Shown here: positions 34,482-43,586 of the stretch, piece by piece
Layout: the number at the start of each line of letters is the position of its first letter
How positions within the stretch are numbered: the first letter of the stretch is position 1
Origin: Oscillospiraceae bacterium
Lineage (GTDB): Bacteria; Bacillota; Clostridia; Oscillospirales; Oscillospiraceae
Assembly: GCA_020025595.1 (NCBI GenBank)
Contig: JAHHRV010000007.1
Location: 58,320 to 122,319 of the forward strand
Length of the DNA: 64,000 bases
Direction of reading: 5' to 3'
The notes under the pieces: model-generated
Databases searched by the model: none
Seen by the model: only the letters and a program-made list of their open reading frames with translations
Told to the model about the DNA's origin: nothing
Made by a program: the position numbers and the translations under genes

Positions 34482-34838
34482 ATGGACTATATCAAAGCAT
34501 TTGCAATTGGCGGCTGCCTCTGCCTGATTGGACAGCTGCTGATCGATAAGACCGGCCTGACCCCTGCCAAAATTCTTGTGAGCTATGTGGTCGCCGGTGT
34601 CATTCTCGGGGCACTGGGTGTATACCAGCCGTTGATTGACTTTGCAGGCGCTGGTGCCTCTGTTCCCCTGACAGGCTTCGGAAACACCCTGGCAAAGGGC
34701 GTGCGGGATACCGTGGAGGAAAGCGGCTTTATCGGGATTTTTACCGGCGGATTAAAATCAACAGCTGGCGGCATCACCGCAGCAATCGTCGCGGGTCTGG
34801 TCGCCAGCTGTGTCTTCAAGGGCAAGGATAAAGCTTAG
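34482..34838 (+). CDS. spoVAE: Stage V sporulation protein AE (SpoVAEb type)
   Basis: This 118-aa membrane protein belongs to the same dipicolinate channel. It has three or four helices and the family motifs FAIGGCLCLIGQLLID, VLGALGVYQPLIDFAGAGA-like sequence and VPLTGFGNTLAKG. It follows spoVAD by 2 nt with AGGAGGT before the ATG. It ends 9 nt before the stop of the converging membrane protein gene, with no clear terminator in the gap. Confidence 0.93.
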   Translation: MDYIKAFAIGGCLCLIGQLLIDKTGLTPAKILVSYVVAGVILGALGVYQPLIDFAGAGASVPLTGFGNTLAKGVRDTVEESGFIGIFTGGLKSTAGGITAAIVAGLVASCVFKGKDKA

Positions 34839-34847
34839 TCACAGAGT

Positions 34848-35417
34848 TTATTCGTCTGCATCGATAATACGGCTGCTGTTTTTTCCGGGATCCATATAGC
34901 TTTTTGCTTTGTAGTGGGTATACAGATTACCGCCGCCGCATACAATCATAGCAAGACCCACAAGGGTCATCACGATCCGGGATGTGGTCATGGGGGAGAA
35001 AATCAGGATCAAACCCATGACCAGGGTGAATCCGGCCCATACCATGCCCAATACCCAAAACTCGCCGTTTCTGCGCAGGCGCAGCGCATCGCCCAGAGCG
35101 CCAAGTCCCTGCACCGTCAGCAGCGCTCCCAGCAGGATTCCAAGGAGGGAAGCCAGCGACAAGGGATTGCGCAGAATATAAAAGCCAACGATCAAGGAGA
35201 TTCCGCTTCCTGCCAGAGTGCCGAATCCGAACATCGGCCAGCTGAGCACGCCAATCAGAAGTCCTGCCGTTCCGACAATCATCAGCAGCCATGCAGCAAC
35301 GGTCGCAACGGTACGGGAACCGAAGTCCGGGAAAAAGACCAGCACGAGTCCGAATGCAATCAGTGCGATAGAGCCCCAGCGGGCCTGGGATAGTGTTTTA
35401 GAAATACGATCTTTCAT
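34848..35417 (-). CDS. HdeD/DUF308-family membrane protein
   Basis: This 189-aa protein has six predicted membrane helices in three repeated pairs, the pattern of DUF308/HdeD proteins, ending with a charged tail (KAKSYMDPGKNSSRIIDADE). The family has a link to acid resistance in E. coli, but its role in Firmicutes is unknown. I start at the ATG at 35417, with GGGGAG 9 nt upstream. The frame extends to 35471 without a site. It is transcribed alone and is convergent with the spoVA pair. Confidence 0.82.
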   Translation of the reverse strand: MKDRISKTLSQARWGSIALIAFGLVLVFFPDFGSRTVATVAAWLLMIVGTAGLLIGVLSWPMFGFGTLAGSGISLIVGFYILRNPLSLASLLGILLGALLTVQGLGALGDALRLRRNGEFWVLGMVWAGFTLVMGLILIFSPMTTSRIVMTLVGLAMIVCGGGNLYTHYKAKSYMDPGKNSSRIIDADE

Positions 35418-35553
35418 AGAATGTCTCCCCTTTCCTGCTGTCATCATACAACCCGGTTGGAATTTCGTCAACAGAACTGTTGCCGAATTTACACAATTGA
35501 AACAGTTCTATTTTCGATTGGACCACATATCCTTTTCCGAAGGAGGATGTACC

Positions 35554-35814
35554 ATGGAAAATGCAGCTACGAAATTGCCCCATAAACTCATTCTGGACGA
35601 ACGAAACCGATTGAACCTGACGGGTGCCACCGAAGTCATCCACTTTGACGATGAGTCGGTAGAACTCAATACCAGCCTCGGAACCCTCATGATTCAGGGG
35701 GAACAGCTGAAACTCAAATGCCTGTCACTGGACGATGGCGCGCTGGTGATCCAGGGTCATATCACCGCAATCAGCTACGAAGAGCCGAAGCAGCGCCGAG
35801 GATTCTTCCGATGA
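35554..35814 (+). CDS. yabP: Sporulation protein YabP
   Basis: YabP is a mother-cell sporulation protein with a role in early forespore and coat development. The 86-aa protein fits the family: HKLILDERNRLNLTGATEV, then the beta-rich SLGTLMIQGEQLKLKCLSLDDGAL. A strong AAGGAGG site precedes the ATG. It overlaps yabQ by 4 nt. The order yabP-yabQ-divIC-S1 gene matches the B. subtilis yabP-yabQ-divIC-yabR cluster. Confidence 0.92.
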   Translation: MENAATKLPHKLILDERNRLNLTGATEVIHFDDESVELNTSLGTLMIQGEQLKLKCLSLDDGALVIQGHITAISYEEPKQRRGFFR

Positions 35815-36512
35815 CTCCCCCGGAACTTGCGTGGCAGCGACTGATTCAATGCTTTCTGCTGGGGGTGGTGATCGGACCTGTGCTGGACTTTCCAAGGCCT
35901 CTGCGCCGCCAACTCCCGGTTGTCTATCAGCTGTTGATCTGTGCAATATTATTGCCTGCATGGCTGGTTTTATGCTTCTACATCTGTCAGGGAGACATCC
36001 GCATAGGGTATCTGTGCGGCGGTTTGCTGGGATACTGCGTGTGGCTGATAACCTTACACGCCACCATTGTTAGCCTATTCGACCGTTTTTGGGCGCTGAT
36101 TGCGAAATATTCCCGAATAATCACCGCTCCGGCGCTTGTTTTTTTGAAAAAAATTAACAAAAGTCAAAAAAAGCTCTATGCAACTGCGAGAAAATGGGTT
36201 ACAATAGGTAGGACTAAGCGCCAGAAACTCAGGCGCATACCCGGAGGCCCGTTTTATGAACAATCTTCACAGATTGACACGGAGGATTACACTGAAGCAT
36301 CGCCGCTCACTGCCGCTGACCAAGGCAGTGGTTACAACCGCCATCGTGTTATCTACGGTGACGCTGATTGCGCTGCGCCTGTGCCAGTGGGATTCCCAGG
36401 CAAAACTCGCCGATCTGCAGGAGCAGGCCGCACAGTTGGTAAGCGAAAACACCAACCTCTCCAACCGCATCGAAAACATCGACAGCCTGGAGTCCATTCG
36501 TCAGATCGCTGA
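35811..36512 (+). CDS. yabQ: Sporulation protein YabQ, with an unusually long tail
   Basis: YabQ is a membrane protein needed for spore cortex formation. The first 130 residues have the family pattern: an N-terminal helix pair (QCFLLGVVIGPVLDF), then LICAILLPAWLVLCFY and a third segment, followed by a basic KKINKSQKKLY stretch. The frame then runs on for about 85 residues that overlap divIC in another frame (36256-36512). That tail is rich in Arg, Pro, Gln and Gly and looks like a by-product of the divIC coding frame. Either a stop codon was lost or a one-base indel lies before 36256. Confidence 0.8.
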   Translation: MTPPELAWQRLIQCFLLGVVIGPVLDFPRPLRRQLPVVYQLLICAILLPAWLVLCFYICQGDIRIGYLCGGLLGYCVWLITLHATIVSLFDRFWALIAKYSRIITAPALVFLKKINKSQKKLYATARKWVTIGRTKRQKLRRIPGGPFYEQSSQIDTEDYTEASPLTAADQGSGYNRHRVIYGDADCAAPVPVGFPGKTRRSAGAGRTVGKRKHQPLQPHRKHRQPGVHSSDR

Positions 36513-36567
36513 CGAGGAACTGAACCTCGTAGACCCGGGTACCATTATCATTGAAGAATCAGAATAA
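36256..36567 (+). CDS. divIC: Septum formation initiator DivIC/FtsB
   Basis: DivIC joins the FtsL-DivIB complex at the division septum. The 103-aa protein has a short basic cytoplasmic N-terminus, one membrane helix (about 24-42), and an external leucine-zipper coiled coil (about 45-80, AKLADLQEQAAQLVSENTNL). The C-terminus is acidic, ELNLVDPGTIIIEESE, as usual for the family. GGAGG stands before the ATG. Its first 257 nt overlap the yabQ frame. Confidence 0.92.
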   Translation: MNNLHRLTRRITLKHRRSLPLTKAVVTTAIVLSTVTLIALRLCQWDSQAKLADLQEQAAQLVSENTNLSNRIENIDSLESIRQIADEELNLVDPGTIIIEESE

Positions 36568-36590
36568 GCATGGAGGAAACAAACATCAGT

Positions 36591-37073
36591 ATGGAGTTAA
36601 CCGTCGGAGCCGTCCTTGAGGGCAAGGTAAAATCAATTACAAATTTCGGCGCATTTATTGCGCTGCCAGACAACAAAACCGGCATGGTACATATTTCCGA
36701 AGTTGCCAATGCCTATGTCAGTGATATCCGCCAGCATTTGACCGAGGGTCAGGATGTCAAGGTTATGGTTATCGCAATCGATCCTGCAGGAAAGATCAAC
36801 CTTTCTATGAAGCGTCTGGAGCCCAAGCCTCAGACCCAGGGCAATTCCCGCCCCAACTATCGCAGAGATCAGAATTCCGGTTCTAATTCTTTCCGCAGTC
36901 AGGCACCACGGCCCCATACGCCACGCAGCAATACTCCCGTGCCTCCCGCCGCTCCCAAAACTGCAGATCAGCTCTTTGAAGAAAAGCTGAAGGCATTCAT
37001 GAGTGAATCCGACAGCAAGATTTCTTCCATTCGGGCATACTCTGATCATCGCACAAAGAGCCGCAGACGCTAA
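36591..37073 (+). CDS. S1 RNA-binding domain protein (YabR/GSP13-like)
   Basis: This 160-aa protein has one S1 domain at residues 1-72 (VGAVLEGKVKSITNFGAFIA, then TGMVHISEVANAYV and PAGKINLSMKRLEPK). A disordered Pro, Gln, Asn and Arg-rich segment follows, then a short helix (ADQLFEEKLKAFMSE) and a basic tail ending KSRRR. General stress and ribosome-linked roles are known for YabR relatives. The start at 36591 agrees with the family; an ATG at 36570 would read through the GGAGG site. It follows divIC in the same order as in B. subtilis. Confidence 0.88.
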   Translation: MELTVGAVLEGKVKSITNFGAFIALPDNKTGMVHISEVANAYVSDIRQHLTEGQDVKVMVIAIDPAGKINLSMKRLEPKPQTQGNSRPNYRRDQNSGSNSFRSQAPRPHTPRSNTPVPPAAPKTADQLFEEKLKAFMSESDSKISSIRAYSDHRTKSRRR

Positions 37074-37080
37074 AATCAAT

Positions 37081-37115
37081 GGGCTGTTGCACTCACGGCA
37101 ACAGCCCTCTGCTTT
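37081..37115 (+). terminator. Possible weak terminator
   Basis: A 10-bp stem (37081-37090 with 37098-37107) is followed by TCTGCTTTT. The U-run is poor, so this may only attenuate. Confidence 0.45.
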
Positions 37116-37137
37116 TGCCGGAGGAAGGAGAAATATA

Positions 37138-37836
37138 ATGTCAACGGTATTGGTTACCGGTGGTTCCCGTGGTATTGGCGCAGCAGCCGTGCGCCGATTC
37201 TGTAAATCCGGACACCGGGTATTCTTTCTTTACGAAAAGGAAACAGAACTCGCAGACAGTCTTGCCCGAGAAACCGGAGCCACTGCTATCTGTGCGGATG
37301 TTTCCAGCAAAGCCGCTGTGGAAGCTGCATTTGCTCAGGTCGGCAGTGTGGATATTCTGGTCTGCAATGCCGGAATCAGCATGACCGGACTCATGAGCAT
37401 GATGCCGGAAAGCGACTGGGATCGCATTTTTGATGTGAATGTAAAGGGCATCTACAACTGCGTAAATGCCGCCATGTCCGGTTTTCTTGCCAAGCAGGCA
37501 GGTTCCGTCGTTACCGTAAGCTCCATGTGGGGCCAGGTCGGTGCCAGCTGCGAAACCGCCTACTCTGCCACCAAAGGCGCCGTCATTGCAATGACAAAGG
37601 CCCTTGCCAAGGAACTGGGACCCTCCGGCGTTCGGGTGAACTGTGTTGCCCCCGGAGTGATTATGACGGATATGTGCGCCAATATTGATCCCGAGGTTCT
37701 GGAAGATCTTCGCAATGAAACCCCTGTGGGAAGAAACGGCACCCCGGACGATGTTGCCGAAGCCATTGAATTTTTAGCTAACGCCAGGTTTATCACCGGA
37801 CAGGTTCTGGGTGTAAACGGCGGATATGTAATTTAG
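37138..37836 (+). CDS. 3-oxoacyl-ACP reductase-like short-chain dehydrogenase
   Basis: This 232-aa classical SDR has the cofactor motif VTGGSRGIGAAAVRRFC at residues 6-22, CNAGISMTG, the catalytic Ser in TVSSMWGQVGA, and the YSATKGA Tyr-Lys pair. The order agrees with FabG-type reductases that use NADP. It lies between an S1 protein and rpiB and is away from any fatty-acid gene, so a role as FabG or as another keto-reductase cannot be settled. The start at 37138 has GGAGGAAGGAG upstream. Confidence 0.85.
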   Translation: MSTVLVTGGSRGIGAAAVRRFCKSGHRVFFLYEKETELADSLARETGATAICADVSSKAAVEAAFAQVGSVDILVCNAGISMTGLMSMMPESDWDRIFDVNVKGIYNCVNAAMSGFLAKQAGSVVTVSSMWGQVGASCETAYSATKGAVIAMTKALAKELGPSGVRVNCVAPGVIMTDMCANIDPEVLEDLRNETPVGRNGTPDDVAEAIEFLANARFITGQVLGVNGGYVI

Positions 37837-37848
37837 GAGGAAAAATAT

Positions 37849-38289
37849 ATGAAAATTTCTGTTGCATGTGATCATGGCGCACTGGCGCTGAAGAACGACA
37901 TCAAAGAGCATCTGGAAAAGCTGGGCCACGAAGTCAAGGATTTCGGTACCTATACTCTGGACAGCTGTGACTATCCTGACATGATCGCTCCCGCTGCAAA
38001 GGCTGTTGCCAACGGCGAATGCGAAAGAGGCATCGTTCTGTGCACCACCGGCATCGGCGCATCCATCGTCGCAAACAAGGTCAAGGGTGTCCGCTGCGCT
38101 CTGCTGAGCGATGTACTGTCTGCCCGCATGACCCGCCTGCACAACGATACCAATGTGATGGCACTGGGTGCCGGCATCGTCGGCAAGAACCTGGCTCTGG
38201 AAATCGTTGATGTGTGGCTGGGAACCGAGTTCTCCGGTGACGAGCGTCATCAGCGCCGGATCGATAAGGTTACCGCTCTGGAAGGCTGA
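37849..38289 (+). CDS. rpiB: Ribose-5-phosphate isomerase B
   Basis: RpiB interconverts ribose 5-phosphate and ribulose 5-phosphate in the pentose phosphate pathway. The 146-aa protein has SVACDHGALALKNDIKEHL at the start, the catalytic Cys in LCTTGIGASI, VKGVRCALLSD and HNDTNVMALGAGIVG, all typical. It follows the SDR gene by 12 nt with AGGAGGAA upstream and ends before a strong terminator. A supply of erythrose 4-phosphate for the nearby aro operon is a plausible but unproven link. Confidence 0.94.
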   Translation: MKISVACDHGALALKNDIKEHLEKLGHEVKDFGTYTLDSCDYPDMIAPAAKAVANGECERGIVLCTTGIGASIVANKVKGVRCALLSDVLSARMTRLHNDTNVMALGAGIVGKNLALEIVDVWLGTEFSGDERHQRRIDKVTALEG

Positions 38290-38307
38290 TCCTACATAAA
38301 ATCCGTA

Positions 38308-38340
38308 CAAAAAACCGCCTCATAAGAGGCGGTTTTCTTT
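38308..38340. terminator. Bidirectional terminator
   Basis: A 10-bp perfect stem (38312-38321 with 38326-38335, loop ATAA) is flanked by A-run and T-run. It serves the plus-strand rpiB unit and the converging minus-strand unit. Confidence 0.9.
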
Positions 38341-38384
38341 TATTATATTGCTTTTCGGGACTCCATACAGAACACAGACAGGCT

Positions 38385-39956
38385 TTACTCTTCTGCCTGT
38401 TCCAGTGTTTTTACATTCTCAATGGTCTTGCCCAGAGAGTAATAGAACACATTGTCCCGGGCCGGATGCATTTCATCCACCAAACCGCGCTTGCCGTAAA
38501 CAGCATTGCTTCTGAACAGGATGGGAACCAACTGACCATTGTCCATGATTGCCTGATGGAGATTATAGTAGTTACCACTGTTTTCCAGAGCATTCTGGCA
38601 AAGCGTATAACAAGCTGAATCAGACATACCGCCGTAGCTCAGTGCGCCGTAAGGTGCAAAGAACTCACTTAAATCCATGGTAGAAGTCAGCTTCGTCTGT
38701 CCCAGATACAAATCATAGTTGCCAGCCAGCAGGCCTTCCCGGTAATATCCGGTGGTATCGCTCTCCACCTTTACCACCAGGCCGCAGTCCGTCAGCATTC
38801 TTGCAATTTCACGGGCCGCCTGCAATCGGACAGAGTCACTCTTATTTACATACAGGATGATCTCCTTACCACGGAAACCGGCATCTGTCACAGCCTGTTC
38901 AAACCGCGCCGAATCGAACCGGACTTTATTAGCAAGTCCCCGATGATAAAACGGAGAAGCCGGAGAAGCCGGCAAAGTGGCGATCATGCCAAAGCCGTTA
39001 TAGTATTTTTCCAGAATCTGAGCACGATCAATTGCGAAGGTCAGCGCCTTGCGTACTTCCGGGTTGGAAAATACGCCGCTGGCAGAATTGCAGGCCAGAT
39101 ACAGGAACACGCCCGTATCCTCCTCCCACAGCTCATAGTCGCAACGGTATTCGGCATAGCTGCCTGCACCGGGATCTGCCGTCGAGATTCCCACATTTTC
39201 AAATTCAAATGCATCGCGGATATCTGTAGGGTTCTCAAAAGAACGCAGGGTGATGGACTCTGCTGTCAGCGGAACCGCTGCCTTGCACCACCAGGTCTGG
39301 TTGCGCTGCAGCATCAGGCCGGATGCAGTGCTCTGCAGGCGGTACGGGCCGGAGCCAATGGGCTGCTCCGCTTCCAGCGTGTCTTTTTTCACGATGGGGA
39401 TCGTCAGCAGCATGGGCAGGTTCTCATAGGGAACATAGCTGGTCACTCTGACGGTACTGGCATCCAGCGCAGAAATCTCACCGATATAGTCGAATCTGCC
39501 TCTGTAGTAATCGCTTTCTCTTGCATACTGCAGGCTTGCCGCCACATCTTCGGCAGTCAGTGCGCTGCCATCAGCAAAGGTCGCAGTTTCCAGATGGAAG
39601 GTGTATACCGTCAAATCCTCTGAAACCGTGAAATCTTTGCACAAAATGGGCTCTGCCTCGTAATCGTGATTCATAACAAACAGGCTCTGGTACAGCAAAG
39701 AAAACAGCATCCGATTATTGAAATTGGTGCACAGGTACGGATTAAATCCCTCTTTCGGATAGTAGGCAAGGGTGTATACATCTTTCTCTGATTCCAGTTC
39801 GCCGGGTGCCTTCATCTCTGTGGGCTTGGTATATTCAGCCGGCTGGGTGTAATCCGCCAGGCCGTCGCCCGTCGGAACATACGCACCACCTGATTCACAG
39901 CCTGCAAACATTCCAAGCATCACCGCAAAACAAAGCAGTATCGCTATTTTTCTCAT
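38385..39956 (-). CDS. ABC transporter peptide-binding lipoprotein (SBP_bac_5 family)
   Basis: This 523-aa extracellular solute-binding protein belongs to the oligopeptide and nickel-binding family. It has a lipoprotein signal ending MFAGC, so Cys20 should be anchored to the membrane. A short spacer (about 21-55) precedes the binding domain, which shows PLLYQSLFVMNHDYEAEP-type folding and AFTSDFTV-like beta strands near 105-115. No permease or ATPase gene lies next to it, so its transporter is elsewhere or shared. Its start overlaps the pgeF stop (ATGA), placing it in the secA-pgeF unit. Confidence 0.85.
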   Translation of the reverse strand: MRKIAILLCFAVMLGMFAGCESGGAYVPTGDGLADYTQPAEYTKPTEMKAPGELESEKDVYTLAYYPKEGFNPYLCTNFNNRMLFSLLYQSLFVMNHDYEAEPILCKDFTVSEDLTVYTFHLETATFADGSALTAEDVAASLQYARESDYYRGRFDYIGEISALDASTVRVTSYVPYENLPMLLTIPIVKKDTLEAEQPIGSGPYRLQSTASGLMLQRNQTWWCKAAVPLTAESITLRSFENPTDIRDAFEFENVGISTADPGAGSYAEYRCDYELWEEDTGVFLYLACNSASGVFSNPEVRKALTFAIDRAQILEKYYNGFGMIATLPASPASPFYHRGLANKVRFDSARFEQAVTDAGFRGKEIILYVNKSDSVRLQAAREIARMLTDCGLVVKVESDTTGYYREGLLAGNYDLYLGQTKLTSTMDLSEFFAPYGALSYGGMSDSACYTLCQNALENSGNYYNLHQAIMDNGQLVPILFRSNAVYGKRGLVDEMHPARDNVFYYSLGKTIENVKTLEQAEE

Positions 39957-40759
39957 GAATTATTATCTCCTTTGCAGACGATGATCGCCGCCATAGATCC
40001 CCGGTTCTTGCCGACAACACGGTGCGACCAGAATCGCTGGGGCTGGCACGCAGTACATTCTGTGCTTACATCCACAGCGATGACACCAGCCCTGTGCAAA
40101 AGTATCCGGTTAACACCCTTCAAATCCACATGGTACTTGTCCCCTGTCCGGGTGATGAACTGTTCTCCCTCAGCGCCCAGCACCTGCAGTACCGCCTCCG
40201 GCACATCCGCATCTGTTTCAAAACAGCACTGGCCGATGTTGGGGCCAATGGCAGCGCTGATATTTTCCGGTCTGCAGCCATAGCTTTCGCACATTGCTCT
40301 GACCGCATTTCCGGCAATATCTGCCACCGTTCCCCGCCAGCCGGCGTGGACGGCTCCTACGGCACCGGTTTCCCGATCCCACAGCAAAATGGGGGTACAG
40401 TCTGCGGTGAACGCAGCCAGTGCAAGACCCGGGGTGTTGGTAATCAGTGCATCGCACTCCGGTTCCACCGGTCGAAACAGGCCTTCGCCCGCATTTTCCG
40501 CACTGACTTTACGGACAATATTGGTATGGGTCTGACGGGTGAAAACCACATCTTCCGGGGTGAAGCCTACCGCATTGCCGAGAATGCGGTAGTTTTCCAA
40601 TACATTTTCCATACTGTCTCCCCGGCTGGTGCCCAGGTTCAGGCTGTCCAGATATCCCGTGCTCACGCCGCCCAGACGGGTGGAAAAGCAATGGGGGACT
40701 GCAATCAAATCAGAGGTCAGATATTCCAATTTTCCGTGTATTTCATTGATAAAGGCCAT
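39953..40759 (-). CDS. pgeF: Peptidoglycan editing factor PgeF (YlmD/YfiH, laccase fold)
   Basis: This 268-aa protein belongs to the DUF152/YfiH family, which has multicopper-oxidase-like folds and zinc or copper at the active site. In E. coli PgeF removes wrongly built muropeptide precursors; other relatives act on purine nucleosides. The conserved motifs are HAGWRGTVADIAG, TADCTPILL, GPNIGQCCFE and the C-terminal FWSHRVVGKNRGSMAAII. It follows secA by 17 nt with GGAGGAAGG before the ATG, so the two are co-transcribed. Confidence 0.9.
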   Translation of the reverse strand: MAFINEIHGKLEYLTSDLIAVPHCFSTRLGGVSTGYLDSLNLGTSRGDSMENVLENYRILGNAVGFTPEDVVFTRQTHTNIVRKVSAENAGEGLFRPVEPECDALITNTPGLALAAFTADCTPILLWDRETGAVGAVHAGWRGTVADIAGNAVRAMCESYGCRPENISAAIGPNIGQCCFETDADVPEAVLQVLGAEGEQFITRTGDKYHVDLKGVNRILLHRAGVIAVDVSTECTACQPQRFWSHRVVGKNRGSMAAIIVCKGDNNS

Positions 40760-40776
40760 ATCCTTCCTCCATTTAC

Positions 40777-43539
40777 TTATTCTCTACCGGCAGCGATATC
40801 CTTTTCTCTGCAGCACTTTTTATACTTCTTGCCGCTGCCGCAGGGACAGGGATCGTTGGGGCCGACCTTTTTCACGGCATTGCGCACAGGCTGCTTCTTC
40901 ACAACGCTGTCGCCGTTGCCCACTGCGTGGATCTCCTTGGCGACCTTTTCACGCTTCACATCCTGGGCAGGCTTTACGCGGACCAGGAACAGACGGCGCA
41001 CCATTTCTTCCTGAATGGCGTTGATGGTAGCCTCGAACATTTCATAGCCCTGCTCACGGTACTCGACGACAGGGTCATGCTGACCATAAGCTCTCAGGCC
41101 TACGCCCTGCTTCAGTTCGTCCATAGCATCGATGTGATCCATCCAGTACTCATCAACCACACGCAGCATGATAACACGCTCCAGCTCACGCATGAGCTTG
41201 TCGCCGTAGGCGGCTTCCTTTGCCTGATAGGTCTTTTCTGCGTAGTCATACAGCTTCTGTCCCAGCTCACCGGGCTGCATCGCTGCAAGCTCTTCATCGC
41301 TGAACCGAACCAGTCCCTTGGGGAAATAGATGTTATCCATATGGGCCAACAGTGCAGCCAGCTCTTCCTGATTTGCAATCGCGCCCTGCTCTGCGGTCAC
41401 GGTTGCAATCAGACCGTCGATAACTCTGTGCAGGTTGGTCATCACCGTATCTCTCAGGTTTTCGCCGTCGAGAACCTTGCGGCGCTGACCGTAAATCACC
41501 TCACGCTGGGTGTTCATAACATCGTCGTATTCCAGAACGCTCTTTCTGGAGCGGAAGTTCCGGCTTTCAACATTCTTCTGTGCGTTTTCTACCGCATTGG
41601 ACAGAATCTTCTGGTCGATGGGCGTATCCTCATCCAGGCCCAGCGTATCCATCATGGACATGATCCGCTCAGAAGAGAACAGACGCATCAGATCGTCTTC
41701 CATGCTCAGATAGAAGCGGCTCTCGCCGGGGTCGCCCTGACGGCCTGCACGGCCACGGAGCTGATTGTCGATACGGCGGGATTCATGGCGCTCGGTGCCG
41801 ATGATGAACAAGCCGCCGGCCTCTTTGACTTTGCGGGCATAGTCGGCAATCTGTGCCTTGTGGGCGCTGTACAGCTCTTCATACTGCTTGCGCACTGCCA
41901 GGATTTCCTGATCTTCTGTTTCTGCATAGGAGTTTGCCTCCTGCAGCAGTTCCTCGCTGACACCCTGCTTGCGCAGATCATTCAGCGCCATATACTCAGC
42001 ATTACCGCCCAGCATGATATCGGTACCACGGCCTGCCATGTTGGTTGCGATGGTAACCGCACCATAGTAACCAGCCTGAGCAACGATCTGTGCTTCCATC
42101 TCGTGGTACTTGGCGTTCAGGACATTGTGAGGGATGCCTTCCTTCTTCAGCAGCTTGCTGAGGATCTCACTCTTTTCAATGGAAATGGTACCGACCAGAA
42201 CAGGCTGGCCCTTTTCGTGGCACTCTTTAACCTGACGGACGATGGCACGGAACTTGCCTGCCTCTGTCTTGTAAACCACATCGGGATGATCAATACGCGC
42301 AACGGGACGGTTGGTGGGAATTTCCACCACATCCAGCTTGTAGATGGTGCCGAATTCCTCTTCCTCGGTCAGTGCGGTACCGGTCATACCGGACAGCTTG
42401 TTGTACAGGCGGAAGAAGTTCTGGAAGGTAATGGTTGCCAGAGTCTTGGACTCCCCTGCCACCTTGACGCCTTCCTTGGCTTCGATTGCCTGGTGCAGGC
42501 CTTCGTTGTAGCGGCGGCCGTACATCAGACGACCGGTAAACTCGTCAACGATGATGATCTGGCCTTCCTTAACCACATAATCGATGTCCCTCTTCATCAG
42601 GCCGCGGGCCTTCATTGCCTGGTTGATGTGGTGAGAAAGGGTTGCATTGTCGGGATCGGCAAGGTTCTCCACGCCGAAGAACTTTTCTGCCTTCTCGATA
42701 CCGGATGCCGTCAGAGAAACGGTCTTGGACTTTTCGTCCACAAAGTAGTCACAGTCGTAATCGTCCTGAACTTCTTTTTCATCGGTCTTGGCGAAAACCT
42801 GCTTGCGCAGCTTGGAAACAAAGGCATCTGCCATTTCATACAGCTTGGAAGAATCGTCGCCCTTGCCGGAAATGATCAGAGGGGTACGGGCTTCATCGAT
42901 CAGGATGGAGTCCACTTCGTCGACGATGGCGAAGTTATGACCGCGCTGAACCATTTCTTCCTTATAAATAGCCATGTTATCACGAAGATAGTCAAAGCCC
43001 AGTTCGTTATTGGTACAGTAGGTGATATCTGCTGCATAGGCGACTTTTCGCTCTGCAGGGCTCATGCCGGGAACAACCAGACCGACGCTCATGCCCATGT
43101 AGCGGTAGACCTTACCCATCCACTCGGAGTCACGGCGGGAAAGGTAATCGTTAACGGTAACAACATGAACGCCCTTCCCGGTCAGTGCATTCAGATAGCA
43201 GGGCAAAATGGCCACCAGTGTCTTACCTTCACCGGTCTTCATTTCTGCAATTCTGCCTTGATGCAGAATAATGCCGCCAATCAGCTGCACAGGATAGGGG
43301 CGCATACCCAGAACACGGTCAGCGGCCTCACGAATGGCTGCGAATGCTTCGGGCAGAAGATCATCCAAAGTTTCGCCCTTGGCAAGACGATCCTTGAATT
43401 CATCGGTCTTTGCCTTCAGCGCTTCTTCGGACAATGCTTTATATTCATCCTCCAATCCCAGAATCTTGTCTACCAGGGGTTGGATCTTCTTGACCTCCCG
43501 ATCAGATCGGGTGCCAAAGATTTTTGAGAACAATCCCAT
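40777..43539 (-). CDS. secA: Protein translocase ATPase SecA
   Basis: SecA drives preproteins through SecYEG. The 920-aa protein has the Walker A motif EMKTGEGKTLVA at about 100-110, DEVDSILID (DEAD box) at about 205, the preprotein cross-linking domain, VSIEKSEILS-type motor 2 elements, and a long C-terminal scaffold domain. It ends with the zinc-binding SEC-C motif VGPNDPCPCGSGKKYKKCC. The start at 43539 has AAAGGAG upstream; the frame is open to 43587 without a site. It heads a unit with pgeF and a solute-binding protein. Confidence 0.97.
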   Translation of the reverse strand: MGLFSKIFGTRSDREVKKIQPLVDKILGLEDEYKALSEEALKAKTDEFKDRLAKGETLDDLLPEAFAAIREAADRVLGMRPYPVQLIGGIILHQGRIAEMKTGEGKTLVAILPCYLNALTGKGVHVVTVNDYLSRRDSEWMGKVYRYMGMSVGLVVPGMSPAERKVAYAADITYCTNNELGFDYLRDNMAIYKEEMVQRGHNFAIVDEVDSILIDEARTPLIISGKGDDSSKLYEMADAFVSKLRKQVFAKTDEKEVQDDYDCDYFVDEKSKTVSLTASGIEKAEKFFGVENLADPDNATLSHHINQAMKARGLMKRDIDYVVKEGQIIIVDEFTGRLMYGRRYNEGLHQAIEAKEGVKVAGESKTLATITFQNFFRLYNKLSGMTGTALTEEEEFGTIYKLDVVEIPTNRPVARIDHPDVVYKTEAGKFRAIVRQVKECHEKGQPVLVGTISIEKSEILSKLLKKEGIPHNVLNAKYHEMEAQIVAQAGYYGAVTIATNMAGRGTDIMLGGNAEYMALNDLRKQGVSEELLQEANSYAETEDQEILAVRKQYEELYSAHKAQIADYARKVKEAGGLFIIGTERHESRRIDNQLRGRAGRQGDPGESRFYLSMEDDLMRLFSSERIMSMMDTLGLDEDTPIDQKILSNAVENAQKNVESRNFRSRKSVLEYDDVMNTQREVIYGQRRKVLDGENLRDTVMTNLHRVIDGLIATVTAEQGAIANQEELAALLAHMDNIYFPKGLVRFSDEELAAMQPGELGQKLYDYAEKTYQAKEAAYGDKLMRELERVIMLRVVDEYWMDHIDAMDELKQGVGLRAYGQHDPVVEYREQGYEMFEATINAIQEEMVRRLFLVRVKPAQDVKREKVAKEIHAVGNGDSVVKKQPVRNAVKKVGPNDPCPCGSGKKYKKCCREKDIAAGRE

Positions 43540-43586
43540 ATCAATTCTCCTTTCGGTATTTTCCTGTACCAGGGCATAGGAAACCA

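Noticed and set aside
40927..43527. An 866-codon plus-strand frame over secA
   Set aside because: Antisense shadow; no ribosome binding site or homology.
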